Shown: positions 1 to 8,436 of the stretch, one piece after another | Position numbering within the stretch: the first letter of the stretch is position 1 | Layout of the letters: every line of letters starts with the position of its first letter | Assembly (NCBI GenBank): GCA_021809365.1 | Contig: JAKBAC010000101.1 | Location: forward strand, 1 to 12,285 | Origin: Planctomycetota bacterium | GTDB taxonomy: Bacteria; Planctomycetota; Phycisphaerae; WQYP01 | Reading direction: 5' to 3' | DNA length: 12,285 nucleotides | The notes under the pieces: model-generated | Told to the model about the DNA's origin: nothing | Databases searched by the model: none | Seen by the model: only the letters and a program-made list of their open reading frames with translations | Made by a program: the position numbers and the translations under genes

Positions 1-1
1 C

Positions 2-1666
<1,665 letters not shown>

Positions 1667-1671
1667 ATGCA

Positions 1672-2325
1672 CTACCAGCGGTTTACGACAGAAGCGACGA
1701 CTTGCGATGGTGGCAGAGCGTGAATGGTTTCCGGGCGGCAGGCGGCGCAGTGATAGGCCAAGTCGGTAATTTCACCCTGCAACTGCGAGAGTAGTTTTAA
1801 TACCACCGTTTCATCCAGAGGAATCGCAGTGACCGCCGCGCGGATAATGGCTTTGGCGGCACTGAACAAACAGAGAGCAATGGCTCGGACTTCCTGAGCT
1901 GTCGTTTCACTTACCAACGCGCCAAAGGCCATAGCATGATGCAGATCGGTGCGCGGTGCCAAAGAATCTACTTGCCCGTGCATGGCTTGTGCCCAATCCC
2001 AGCGGCGGGAAAGCTCCCACAAATGCGCCCCGAGTTCCAGTGAGGCCGCTTTAATATCCGCCGGCACCTGCGGCCCGGATAGGCAGGATGCCAACTGCGG
2101 CAATTCCGCCAAATCCCCCTGACGCGCCGCCTTAAATGCCCAGCCAACGGCTACGCCGTCACTGGGGCCAATGGACGACTTCAGACCGGCCTCAAGAAGC
2201 TGGACAATCTGCTGCTCTGACCGCAGCAGCCCGCGCCGGGCCAGATCATTAATTTGAAAACAGTGTGCGTATCCACCGATGGTGGGGCCGGAATCAACCA
2301 GTTGCATCAGACCAAGTACATTCAA
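1672..2325 (-). CDS. ureF: UreF-like urease accessory protein (divergent, orphan)
   Basis: UreF forms the UreD-UreF-UreG complex that delivers nickel to urease. The 217-residue protein fits the family in length and layout: an N-terminal LMQLVDSGPTIGGYAH block (family: QL.DS.LP.GGYSHS), a helical middle with a KAASLELGAHLW stretch, then LHHAMAFGALV and LFSAAKAIIRAAVTAIPL, which match the family's conserved C-terminal helices. The start is TTG at 2325, because CCGGAG lies 9 bases upstream and no in-frame ATG exists before the conserved block. Odd points: the usual GLE after the SHS motif is replaced (CFQINDL), and the conserved C-terminal tail (H..L.SRLF.S type) is absent, the protein ending in VASVVNRW. 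No ureA, B, C, D, E or G gene is visible nearby. The family is fairly sure from sequence; an actual role in urease maturation is not shown. Confidence 0.8.
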   Translation of the reverse strand: MNVLGLMQLVDSGPTIGGYAHCFQINDLARRGLLRSEQQIVQLLEAGLKSSIGPSDGVAVGWAFKAARQGDLAELPQLASCLSGPQVPADIKAASLELGAHLWELSRRWDWAQAMHGQVDSLAPRTDLHHAMAFGALVSETTAQEVRAIALCLFSAAKAIIRAAVTAIPLDETVVLKLLSQLQGEITDLAYHCAACRPETIHALPPSQVVASVVNRW

Positions 2326-2334
2326 CGCCTGAAT

Positions 2335-2340
2335 CTCCGG
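2335..2340 (-). promoter_or_regulatory. Ribosome binding site of the ureF-like gene
   Basis: CCGGAG on the minus strand, 9 bases before TTG at 2325. It decides the start, since the frame has no ATG in this area. Confidence 0.6.
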
Positions 2341-2367
2341 TTCAGTGTCATACCCTCATCCTATATT

Positions 2368-2397
2368 ATTGTATCGTATCATCCCGTCAGATCACAA
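2368..2397 (-). promoter_or_regulatory. Candidate sigma-70 promoter for the ureF-like gene
   Basis: On the minus strand, TTGTGA (bases 2397-2392, 4 of 6 to consensus) and TACAAT (2373-2368, 5 of 6) are separated by 18 bases. The predicted transcript would start near 2361 and leave about 36 bases before the TTG start. It lies in an AT-rich patch unlike the rest of the spacer. This suggests the gene is transcribed separately from rpiA. Confidence 0.45.
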
Positions 2398-2489
2398 TAA
2401 CATTTCATCAGAAGTCGTGTGGAGTGCCGCGCGATTGAGAAAAGCGGGATTTGTGCGCCTGGGCAAGCCGCGTGGCACCAGAATGCCGA

Positions 2490-2552
2490 GGAACCTGGAA
2501 CCTGGAATCTGGAATTGGGCATCTCGGATCTCGCATTTAGCATCCGGCATGT
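2490..2552 (+). repeat. Degenerate heptamer tandem array A1 (9 units)
   Basis: Nine contiguous 7-base units in strict phase: GGAACCT twice, then GGAATCT, GGAATTG, GGCATCT, CGGATCT, CGCATTT, AGCATCC, GGCATGT. The consensus drifts from GGAAYCT to GGCATTT along the array, and array B1 at 6222-6305 drifts in the same order. A 7-base period in a stop-rich spacer argues against coding. Confidence 0.85.
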
Positions 2553-2555
2553 TAC

Positions 2556-2583
2556 GGAAGCGCTGGCGCTACTATTTAGCATT
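2556..2583 (+). repeat. Conserved tail of composite repeat, copy 1
   Basis: A non-repetitive 28-base segment just after array A1 matches 6309-6336 at 24 of 28 positions. The invariant core is GCTGGCGCT, then one variable base, then CTATTT. It shows that array plus tail recur together as one dispersed element. Confidence 0.7.
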
Positions 2584-2619
2584 CCCGGCGGGATAAACCC
2601 ACCGGCTCGCCTGTACCTC

Positions 2620-2689
2620 GTCTTCTAACTTCTAGCTCCTAACTCCTGCATTCTCGTTATCACCTGTCCCCTGTAACCTGTCACCTAAC
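2620..2689 (+). repeat. Heptamer array A2, overlapping the rpiA stop codon
   Basis: Ten 7-base units in one phase: GTCTTCT, AACTTCT, AGCTCCT, AACTCCT, GCATTCT, CGTTATC, ACCTGTC, CCCTGTA, ACCTGTC, ACCTAAC. Two sub-families (AACTYCT and ACCTGTC) share the phase. Read on the minus strand it runs out of rpiA, and the TGA stop (2683-2681) is inside the last units. The AACTCCT part is the reverse complement of the units in the array at 10780-10807. Confidence 0.75.
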
Positions 2690-3406
2690 GGCGCGGCGCA
2701 GCGTCTGCACCGTGCCGTCAAAGTTCGCTACCAGCACTTCATCGGCCTTGTTGAGAAACAGTCCGGTTTCAATGGTGCCGGGGATATTGCGTATGGTCTG
2801 ATCCAGAATTTCCGGTTGCAGGAGTTGCGCATCGGATGGATCAAAGCGGGCGTGCAGCAGGGGATTGCCGTTATCGGTGCGGAAGAGTTCCCCGCCGGCG
2901 GTCATGCGCGGCGTGGCGGTGGCCCCAATAGCGGCCAAGGCTCGCACCACCACCGGCATGGCGAATTCCACCACCTCGACAAAAACCGGAAAGCGCGATC
3001 CCAGATGTTCCACAAGCTTTTCCTGGCCCACAACCACCACATACCGCTGGGCAATGGACGCGATGACTTTTTCCCGCAGTAAATCACCGCCTCCGCCCTT
3101 CGTAAGATTGAGCGCCGGGTCCACTTCATCGGCGCCATCCACCGCAATATCCAACCGGGTTATATTTTCCAAGCGGCCCAGCGGTATACCAACTTCAACC
3201 GCCAGCCGGGCTGTGGATTCAGAGGTAGGAATTCCGACGATAACCAAACCATTTTCCCGCACGCGCTTGGCCAGCATTTTTACAAACGCATGGGATGCCT
3301 TGCCGCTACCCAGACCCACCGCCTGTCCATTGGTAATAAGCTCCGCCGCCATGGCTCCAATGGCGTGCAACTGTTCGGGGGTGGCAATTCTAGCGGCTTG
3401 CGTCAT
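2681..3406 (-). CDS. rpiA: Ribose-5-phosphate isomerase A
   Basis: Interconverts ribose 5-phosphate and ribulose 5-phosphate in the non-oxidative pentose phosphate pathway (cytoplasm). The 241-residue product is slightly longer than the usual 220-230. It carries the phosphate-binding GLGSGKASHAFV loop (residues 31-42), the SESTARLA segment (62-69), the DGADEVD motif (90-96, family catalytic aspartates) and KGGGGDLLREK (103-113), which holds the lysine and glutamate of the active site. ATG at 3406 is preceded by AAGGA at 6-base spacing. The gene begins 34 bases after recJ stops and is the last of the purQ-recJ-rpiA run, so it is probably co-transcribed. Its final codons and TGA stop merge into a heptamer array, so the C-terminus may have been altered by the repeat. 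Confidence 0.97.
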   Translation of the reverse strand: MTQAARIATPEQLHAIGAMAAELITNGQAVGLGSGKASHAFVKMLAKRVRENGLVIVGIPTSESTARLAVEVGIPLGRLENITRLDIAVDGADEVDPALNLTKGGGGDLLREKVIASIAQRYVVVVGQEKLVEHLGSRFPVFVEVVEFAMPVVVRALAAIGATATPRMTAGGELFRTDNGNPLLHARFDPSDAQLLQPEILDQTIRNIPGTIETGLFLNKADEVLVANFDGTVQTLRRAVR

Positions 3407-3440
3407 TGAGCATCCTTTTGATCAATACCAGTAAAAAAAC

Positions 3441-5264
3441 TTACAACTTCGTTAATACAACATCAGCGGTTGGCGACACGGTGGCTTCACCATGCAAAGA
3501 TCGCCCGTCACTGCGGGAAAAATCGATGATATGCAGTTCCGCCTGCGGTTGCTGATAATAATGACTTACACTGGCATGGACCACCAGGTCAAGCATCATT
3601 CCGACCGTCAGCAGCGGTTCAGCATCGCCTAATCCGAATCCCACAGCCCGGAAACGGCGGTCATTTATTTTCAGTTGCAGCATCATATGCGTGCCGCGTG
3701 CGCCCATGCGGCGTGGCGGTACGGCAACCTGAACCTTGCGAATGAGAAGTTTGGGCTTAGTATTGCCGCAGCCAAAGGGAGCCATCGCTTCCAGTTCACT
3801 AAAGGCCTGACAATCAAGATCAGATGGTTCCAGTTCCCCATCAATATTCAAACCGGGCGTCAGGCCGTCAGCGGGTTGCACCTCTTTGGCATAGTCGCAA
3901 AATTTTCGGGTAAACGCATCGAGTTGTGCGGTGTGCATTTTTATACCCGCCGCCGCCGCATGGCCGCCGCCGCTTATTAACAGATCGCGGCAATGCGCAA
4001 CGGCTTCATGCAGGGCAAAACCGGGAATGCTGCGTCCGCTGCCGCTGATGGTCGTTCCATCATCCGTCAGCACAAAGGCGGGGCGGTTGAAGTGATCCAC
4101 CAGCCGGGCGGCCACAATTCCCACCACGCCGGAGTGCCAGCCCCGTTGGCACAGCACCAGTGCTGCGGGAAGCTGCGGTAACTGCCGGACAAACTCCATG
4201 GCTTCCGCGGTTATTTTCCGCTCGGTATTCTGCCGTTCCTTGTTTTTCGTCTCCAGATATTCCGCCAGTTCATCGGCGCGGCCGCTATCTTCTGTGGTGA
4301 GCAGTTCGACGGCCATATTCGCATGACCCATCCTGCCCGCGGCATTAAGCCGGGGTGCCAGAGAAAAACCCACCGCCGTACCATCAATGCTGCGATTTTC
4401 AAATCCCGCTACACGGATCAGCGCTTTGATGCCGACCATATTGCATCGCGATAATTGCTTTAAGCCGTAACTGACCAGAATGCGATTTTCATCCAGCAGT
4501 GGCACCACATCCGCGATTGTAGCCAGAGCAGTCAAGGCGGTAAAGTCAATTAACATATCTCGATATATTGTTGAAAGCTTGTTGGAACCGCACAGTTTTA
4601 CCGCGATGGCCCAGACCAGTTTGTACGCCACACCGGCCCCGCATAATTGGGTATTTCCGGTTGCACATCCGTGCAACCGCGGGTGGGCAATAGCATGCGC
4701 CGGCGGCAAGGATGCCTCATATTCATGATGATCGGTGATGACGATAGTCATACCCGCATCGCGGCCGGCCTGCACCGCCTGCACCGCGGTAATGCCGCAG
4801 TCCACTGTCAGCAGCAGGCGTGTGCCGCGCTGGGCAATATCTTTCACCGCATCAATGGATAATCCATAGCCTTCCTCAATTCGGTGGGGGATATAAGTAT
4901 CAAAGTCCGCACCGGCGGCGGTAAGCAGGCGGTGCAGCATCGTGGTGCCGGTTATGCCGTCCACATCATAATCACCATACACCGTGATTTTGTCCTTCTG
5001 TTTGATCGCCTGGGCCACCAGTTCCGCACAGGCGTCCATACCGGGAATGCTTTGTGGAAGAAAAATATTCTTAAATTCCGGCTCCAGAAAGTGCCGGGCA
5101 CATTCCGGATTTCCCATGTCTCGTGCCAGCAGCAGCCGGGCGGTCAACGGGTGACGGCCAAGGCTGCGCGACAAGGCGCTAACCTGCTGACTATCAGCCA
5201 CGGATTGCGGCAGATTCCATTGCCGCTTGAGGAAGCTATGCGGTTTTATGCTTGACATGCTCAA
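3441..5264 (-). CDS. recJ: Single-stranded-DNA-specific exonuclease RecJ
   Basis: A 5'-3' single-strand exonuclease of the DHH phosphoesterase superfamily, acting in recombinational repair, mismatch repair and fork processing. All expected motifs are present in the 607 residues: YGDYDVDG (96-103), DCG (155-157), TDHHE (177-181), RLNAAGRMGHA (305-315), GWHSGVVGIVAARL (375-388), GSGRS (408-412) and the DHHA1 signature GGGHAAAAG (432-440), followed by an OB-like C-terminal domain. The length is normal for the family. The start is TTG at 5264, because a full GGAGGT lies 7 bases upstream; the ATG two codons later would be 13 bases away. It follows purQ by 42 bases and precedes rpiA by 34, consistent with one operon. 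Confidence 0.97.
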   Translation of the reverse strand: MSMSSIKPHSFLKRQWNLPQSVADSQQVSALSRSLGRHPLTARLLLARDMGNPECARHFLEPEFKNIFLPQSIPGMDACAELVAQAIKQKDKITVYGDYDVDGITGTTMLHRLLTAAGADFDTYIPHRIEEGYGLSIDAVKDIAQRGTRLLLTVDCGITAVQAVQAGRDAGMTIVITDHHEYEASLPPAHAIAHPRLHGCATGNTQLCGAGVAYKLVWAIAVKLCGSNKLSTIYRDMLIDFTALTALATIADVVPLLDENRILVSYGLKQLSRCNMVGIKALIRVAGFENRSIDGTAVGFSLAPRLNAAGRMGHANMAVELLTTEDSGRADELAEYLETKNKERQNTERKITAEAMEFVRQLPQLPAALVLCQRGWHSGVVGIVAARLVDHFNRPAFVLTDDGTTISGSGRSIPGFALHEAVAHCRDLLISGGGHAAAAGIKMHTAQLDAFTRKFCDYAKEVQPADGLTPGLNIDGELEPSDLDCQAFSELEAMAPFGCGNTKPKLLIRKVQVAVPPRRMGARGTHMMLQLKINDRRFRAVGFGLGDAEPLLTVGMMLDLVVHASVSHYYQQPQAELHIIDFSRSDGRSLHGEATVSPTADVVLTKL

Positions 5265-5271
5265 GGTGTTG

Positions 5272-5277
5272 ACCTCC
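5272..5277 (-). promoter_or_regulatory. Strong ribosome binding site of recJ
   Basis: GGAGGT on the minus strand, 7 bases before TTG at 5264. It favours the TTG over the nearby ATG at 5258. Confidence 0.75.
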
Positions 5278-5306
5278 GTGTCCTGGTGTTGGTAAAACCG
5301 CGGTTA

Positions 5307-6122
5307 TTACACGGTCACAACCATGGAACTGTGAACATATCTAACTGCATTTTCAAATAATTGCAGGCCATCGGGTGCAGCGGCACCATCAAGCCGGGTC
5401 CAGAATGGATGGTGGCGACGATGAATAAATCGTTCCGGGTGCGGCATTAAGCCCAAAATCCGCCCCGTGGTATCGCATATTCCGGCAACGGCTCCGGCGC
5501 TGCCGTTGGGGTTTTCCGGAAAATCTGTCGCCGGGTTTCCATTTTCGCAGGTGTAACGGAAGACAATCTGGTCATTGGCTTCCAAGGCGTCCATAATGGC
5601 CTGATCCCGCACGGCAAATCGCCCTTCACCGTGAGCCACCGGCAGCAGCAGAGATTTCCCCGGTTCGATCCATTTGCAAACAGATGATTGAGATTGTAAC
5701 CGCACCCAGCGGTCCTCAAAGCGAGCCTGGGAATTATGCGTCAGGGTGGTGGTAAATATGTCTGATGATTCCAACTGCGGCAGCGGACCCGGCAGCAAGC
5801 CGGCCTTGACCAGCACCTGAAATCCATTGCACACACCCAGAATCATCTTGCCATCGCGCACCCATTGCTCCAGCGGCTCACGCAGGTGATGCAGCAATTC
5901 ATTGGCCAGGATTTTTCCGCTGGCAATATCATCCCCGTAGGAAAATCCGCCGGGAAAGCCCAATATCTGATAGTCGGTCAATTGCCCCGGCTCGGCCAGC
6001 AGGCGGTGGATATGCACCGTTTCCACCACGGCCCCCGCGCATTGAAAGGCCAGGGAGAGTTCCTTATCACAGTTCGTGCCCGCAGTTCGCAGCAGCAGCA
6101 CTCGGACAGTTGATGATTCCAT
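5307..6122 (-). CDS. purQ: Phosphoribosylformylglycinamidine synthase, glutaminase subunit PurQ
   Basis: PurQ hydrolyses glutamine and passes ammonia to PurL for the fourth step of purine synthesis. The 271-residue class I amidotransferase shows an N-terminal TAGTNCDKEL block (13-22), FPGGFSYGDDIASG (56-69), the nucleophile elbow GVCNGFQ with Cys98, PVAHGEGRF (161-169) and the PHPER triad end with His228 and Glu230. It is longer than the roughly 220-residue PurQ of Bacillus, having an insert before PHPER. ATG at 6122 was chosen because AAGGA stands 7 bases before it; a TTG six codons earlier has no Shine-Dalgarno and coincides with the predicted transcript start. No purS or purL is visible. 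It is the first gene of the purQ-recJ-rpiA run. Confidence 0.97.
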   Translation of the reverse strand: MESSTVRVLLLRTAGTNCDKELSLAFQCAGAVVETVHIHRLLAEPGQLTDYQILGFPGGFSYGDDIASGKILANELLHHLREPLEQWVRDGKMILGVCNGFQVLVKAGLLPGPLPQLESSDIFTTTLTHNSQARFEDRWVRLQSQSSVCKWIEPGKSLLLPVAHGEGRFAVRDQAIMDALEANDQIVFRYTCENGNPATDFPENPNGSAGAVAGICDTTGRILGLMPHPERFIHRRHHPFWTRLDGAAAPDGLQLFENAVRYVHSSMVVTV

Positions 6123-6148
6123 GAAGCAATCCTTTTCCAACCGGAGGC

Positions 6149-6178
6149 ATTATCGCACCGAAGTGGTCGAGAACTCAA
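6149..6178 (-). promoter_or_regulatory. Candidate extended -10 promoter of purQ-recJ-rpiA
   Basis: On the minus strand, TTGAGT (6178-6173) and GATAAT (6154-6149, 5 of 6) are 18 bases apart. TGC directly precedes the -10, giving an extended -10. Transcription would start near 6142, about 20 bases before the purQ ATG and just after its start the AAGGA site is reached. This agrees with ATG 6122 as the start codon. Confidence 0.5.
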
Positions 6179-6221
6179 GCGCCCGGGGGAATTACGCCGC
6201 CGCGGCGAGGCGGCTGCGCGT

Positions 6222-6305
6222 GGAATTCGGAACCTGGAACCTAGAATCTGGAATCTCGCATCCGGCATTTCGCATTTTGCATCTGGCATTTAGCATTTGG
6301 CATTT
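6222..6305 (+). repeat. Degenerate heptamer tandem array B1 (12 units)
   Basis: Twelve in-phase 7-base units: GGAATTC, GGAACCT twice, AGAATCT, GGAATCT, CGCATCC, GGCATTT, CGCATTT, TGCATCT, GGCATTT, AGCATTT, GGCATTT. It has the same drift from GGAAYCT to GGCATTT as array A1 and the same following tail, but three more units. It lies between the divergent purQ and AlbA_2 genes, upstream of the purQ promoter. Confidence 0.88.
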
Positions 6306-6308
6306 TCT

Positions 6309-6336
6309 GGAAGAGCTGGCGCTGCTATTTTCCATT
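6309..6336 (+). repeat. Conserved tail of composite repeat, copy 2
   Basis: Matches 2556-2583 at 24 of 28 positions, with the same spacing (3 bases) after its heptamer array. A GTGG...GGCGGGA-like sequence follows in both copies but aligns less well. Confidence 0.7.
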
Positions 6337-6626
6337 TTGCGTGGCGGGACGATGTCGCCGATTACTGCATGTTCTGGAATTACTGCATACTGAATCTGTA
6401 ACCTATGACCCGGTGCCTCAATACACTGCTGTTACCTTTACCACTAAAGCAAGCTGGCTCGGTTTGGGGCTAACAGCCTGCTTGACATAACAGCTAACCG
6501 ACCGTCAAATATCTTTAAGATGAATGGGCGACTGCCAATCTGCTGCTATCAAGACCTTGCCGATTCCCTGTTTCGTGGGTTGGCTATGGAGGCGAAATAT
6601 TCCCGGGCCTGCGCGGCAGTGGGCTT
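6337..6626. other. Spacer without a supported gene
   Basis: About 290 bases before the AlbA_2 gene. ATTACTGCAT occurs twice (6361-6370 and 6379-6388), 18 bases apart. A few heptamer-like words (GTAACCT, ATGACCC, GGTGCCT) follow near 6398-6418. A perfect TTGACA is annotated separately. No other gene or RNA is recognisable. Confidence 0.5.
6482..6510 (+). promoter_or_regulatory. Candidate promoter of the AlbA_2 gene
   Basis: TTGACA (6482-6487, perfect -35) followed after 17 bases by TCAAAT (6505-6510, 4 of 6). It would leave an untranslated leader of about 110 bases before the ATG at 6627. The -10 is weak, so this is tentative. Confidence 0.35.
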
Positions 6627-8086
6627 ATGACGCCGACAGAACTCCAATCTCTTACCGAAAACCTTCGCACGCTGCCGAGCGAAACCGAGTGGGTTGAGTT
6701 CAAGCACAATATCGTCGATCCGCATGAGATCGGCGGTATATTTCCGCGCTTTCCAACGGCGCTGCGTTACACCGTCGCCCCCAAGCCTTCCTGCTGTGGG
6801 GAATTGATAATAGCTCCCACAAATTAACGGGCACATCATTTCGTCCACGCCAGACGAAAGTCGGCAACAAAGAACTCGAAAACTGGCTGCTCCGGCTGCT
6901 TACCCCGCGAGTCGATTTTCGCTTCCACGAAGGGGAGGTGGACGGCAATCACATCGTGCTGCTGGAAATTCACCCCGTGTCGCATCAGCCAGTGGCTTTC
7001 GAAGGCGCCGAATACATCCGGGTGGGAAGTTACAAGAAGAAACTCCGAGATTTTCCCGAAAAAGAGCGAGCACTTTGGGCCGTGTTTTCGGAAACCGTCT
7101 TTGAAACCGAAGTGGCGCTACCGTCGGCTTCCTCTGACGAAGTATTGGCATCAATTGATTATGTTGGCACATTCCGTCTATTGGACATTCCGCTCCCCGA
7201 CAACCGCCGGGCCATTTTGGAACGACTAAGTGCAGAGCGCGTGATTATCCCTCGACCGGCCGACCGGTTTGACATCACGAACGTCGGAGCGGTGCTCTTC
7301 GCCGCTGATCTCCGTTATTTCCAACGGTTGTCCCGCAAGGTGCCGCGGGTGGTGATCTACCAGGGCGAAAACAAAACGCAGACAGTTAAGGAGCACCCTG
7401 CCTCGGCGGCCGATGTTCCCCGGCCGGGCTACGCGGTTGGGTTTGAGTCGCTGCTCGCGTGGATCAATGATCAACTACCGCAGAATGAGCACGTTGGGCA
7501 GGCTCTTCGCAAGACAGTTCGGCTTTATCCGGAGGTCGCCATCCGGGAACTCGTTGCCAACGCGCTGATCCATCAGGATTTTAACTTGTCCGGCACCGGA
7601 CCGATGATTGAGGTTTTTGCGGGCCGAATGGAAATAACCAATCCCGGTCAGCCATTGATTGACCCACTTCGTTTTATTGACGAGCCGCCGCAATCTCGTA
7701 ATGAAATCCTGGCTGCGCTGATGCGACGAACGAATATATGCGAGGAGCGCGGAAGCGGCATCAAGAAGGTCATTACTTCTGTGGAGGAATACCAACTTCC
7801 GGCACCAGATTTCCGCACGACGCCCCAGCACACTGTTGCCGTGCTCTTTGCGCCACGACCTTTCGCGGCTATGGACCGACGGGAGCGCATTCGAGCCTGC
7901 TATCAGCACGCATGTCTGTGGCACGTCTCGGGCAAGCGCATGACGAATCGCTCGCTTCGCCAACGGCTGAAGATCGAAGATCACTCGGTGACTTCGCGTG
8001 TTATCCGCGACACTATAGCCGCGGGCTTAATTCGCCAAGGCGGTGGCAGTACAAAGGACGCAAGCTATGCCCCATTTTGGGCGTGA
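6627..8086 (+). pseudogene. AlbA_2 / HATPase_c_4 (Schlafen-like) ATP-binding regulator, frameshifted
   Basis: Members of this family (COG2865-like) join an N-terminal AlbA_2 domain, a HATPase_c_4 domain and a C-terminal winged helix; most are predicted DNA-binding regulators of unknown target. The first 36 codons from ATG 6627 (ETEWVEFKHNIVDPHEIGG) fit AlbA_2. The frame then breaks. The next frame, open from 6737, continues as YISALSNGAALHRR, LLWGIDN and then without interruption to 8086: FRPRQTKVGN, IRELVANALIHQDF and CEERGSGIKKVI (HATPase_c_4), and RSLRQRLKIEDHS to the end (winged helix). One base is missing at about 6735-6736, where family members have roughly IGEYISALSN. Corrected length is about 486 residues, normal for the family. 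No X-XXY-YYZ slippery site is present, so a mutation or a sequencing error is likelier than programmed shifting. GTG at 6938 could give a 382-residue piece lacking most of AlbA_2. Confidence 0.85.
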
Positions 8087-8089
8087 CTT

Positions 8090-8106
8090 AATTGTTGCGC
8101 CATGTG
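8090..8106 (+). repeat. 17-base direct repeat, copy 1
   Basis: AATTGTTGCGCCATGTG, identical to 8176-8192. It starts 4 bases after the stop codon of the AlbA_2 gene. The two copies are 86 bases apart, start to start, and their flanks do not match. Confidence 0.8.
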
Positions 8107-8175
8107 CATATCCTCCCATACCACCCGCGCCAAACATCATAAGTGCCCTAAAACATGATACTTGCCACTGCAGGG

Positions 8176-8192
8176 AATTGTTGCGCCATGTG
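8176..8192 (+). repeat. 17-base direct repeat, copy 2
   Basis: Exact second copy of 8090-8106. The rest of 8107-8326 has no recognisable gene. Confidence 0.8.
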
Positions 8193-8326
8193 ACAGGCGT
8201 GGGTATTTCAGGCCCCAATTGCACTACTTTGCTTGGATTTTCGCCGGCAATTAGGACGGCGAGACGTGGCCGGCTGCCCCTTAACCCGTTGGCTTCTGCG
8301 TCTTCGCCCCTATTTTTTCCATATTC

Positions 8327-8410
8327 GAACATTTTTATGTTCACGCGGACAATATCTGTCCGCGGGGGGTGGTAAAAATGTATCCATGCCATGTTCGGGT
8401 GGTCCGAACA
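8327..8410 (+). promoter_or_regulatory. Three consecutive inverted repeats before the AAA gene
   Basis: Hairpin 1: GAACAT (8327-8332) and ATGTTC (8337-8342) around TTTT. Hairpin 2: CGCGGACA (8344-8351) and TGTCCGCG (8357-8364) around ATATC. Hairpin 3: TGTTCGG (8392-8398) and CCGAACA (8404-8410) around GTGGT, followed by GGGG and six T. The set ends 12 bases before the ribosome binding site. Hairpin 3 plus the T run is a weak terminator or attenuator candidate; the TGTTC/GAACA half-sites could equally be a protein operator. Hairpin 2 with its left flank recurs at 10982-11010. Confidence 0.6.
8337..8365 (+). repeat. 29-base palindromic element, copy upstream of the AAA gene
   Basis: ATGTTC, one base, then the CGCGGACA/TGTCCGCG palindrome and a final G. 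It matches 10982-11010 at 26 of 29 positions; two of the three differences fall in the loop. It ends 71 bases before the AAA start codon. Confidence 0.75.
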
Positions 8411-8436
8411 GGGGTTTTTTGAAAGGAGAGTTCGCC

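Noticed and set aside
2865..3434. Long plus-strand open frame of 189 codons opposite rpiA
   Set aside because: A shadow of a clear rpiA gene with no conserved domain.
6222..6305. CRISPR-like array
   Set aside because: Units are 7 bases, contiguous and degenerate; there are no spacers and no cas genes.
6549..6620. Minus-strand string ending AREYFASIANPRNRESARS, faintly like the N-terminus of an ISAs1-type transposase
   Set aside because: Only about 20 residues, no inverted ends or further transposase parts, and the remaining frame is antisense to the AlbA_2 gene.
8027..8392. Minus-strand open frame of 121 codons
   Set aside because: It runs across the AlbA_2 stop, the direct repeats and the hairpins, has no ribosome site and no recognisable domain.
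8233..8436. 68-residue N-terminal extension of the AAA protein
   Set aside because: The frame is open, but the DNA consists of palindromes, and a far better ribosome site precedes ATG 8437.
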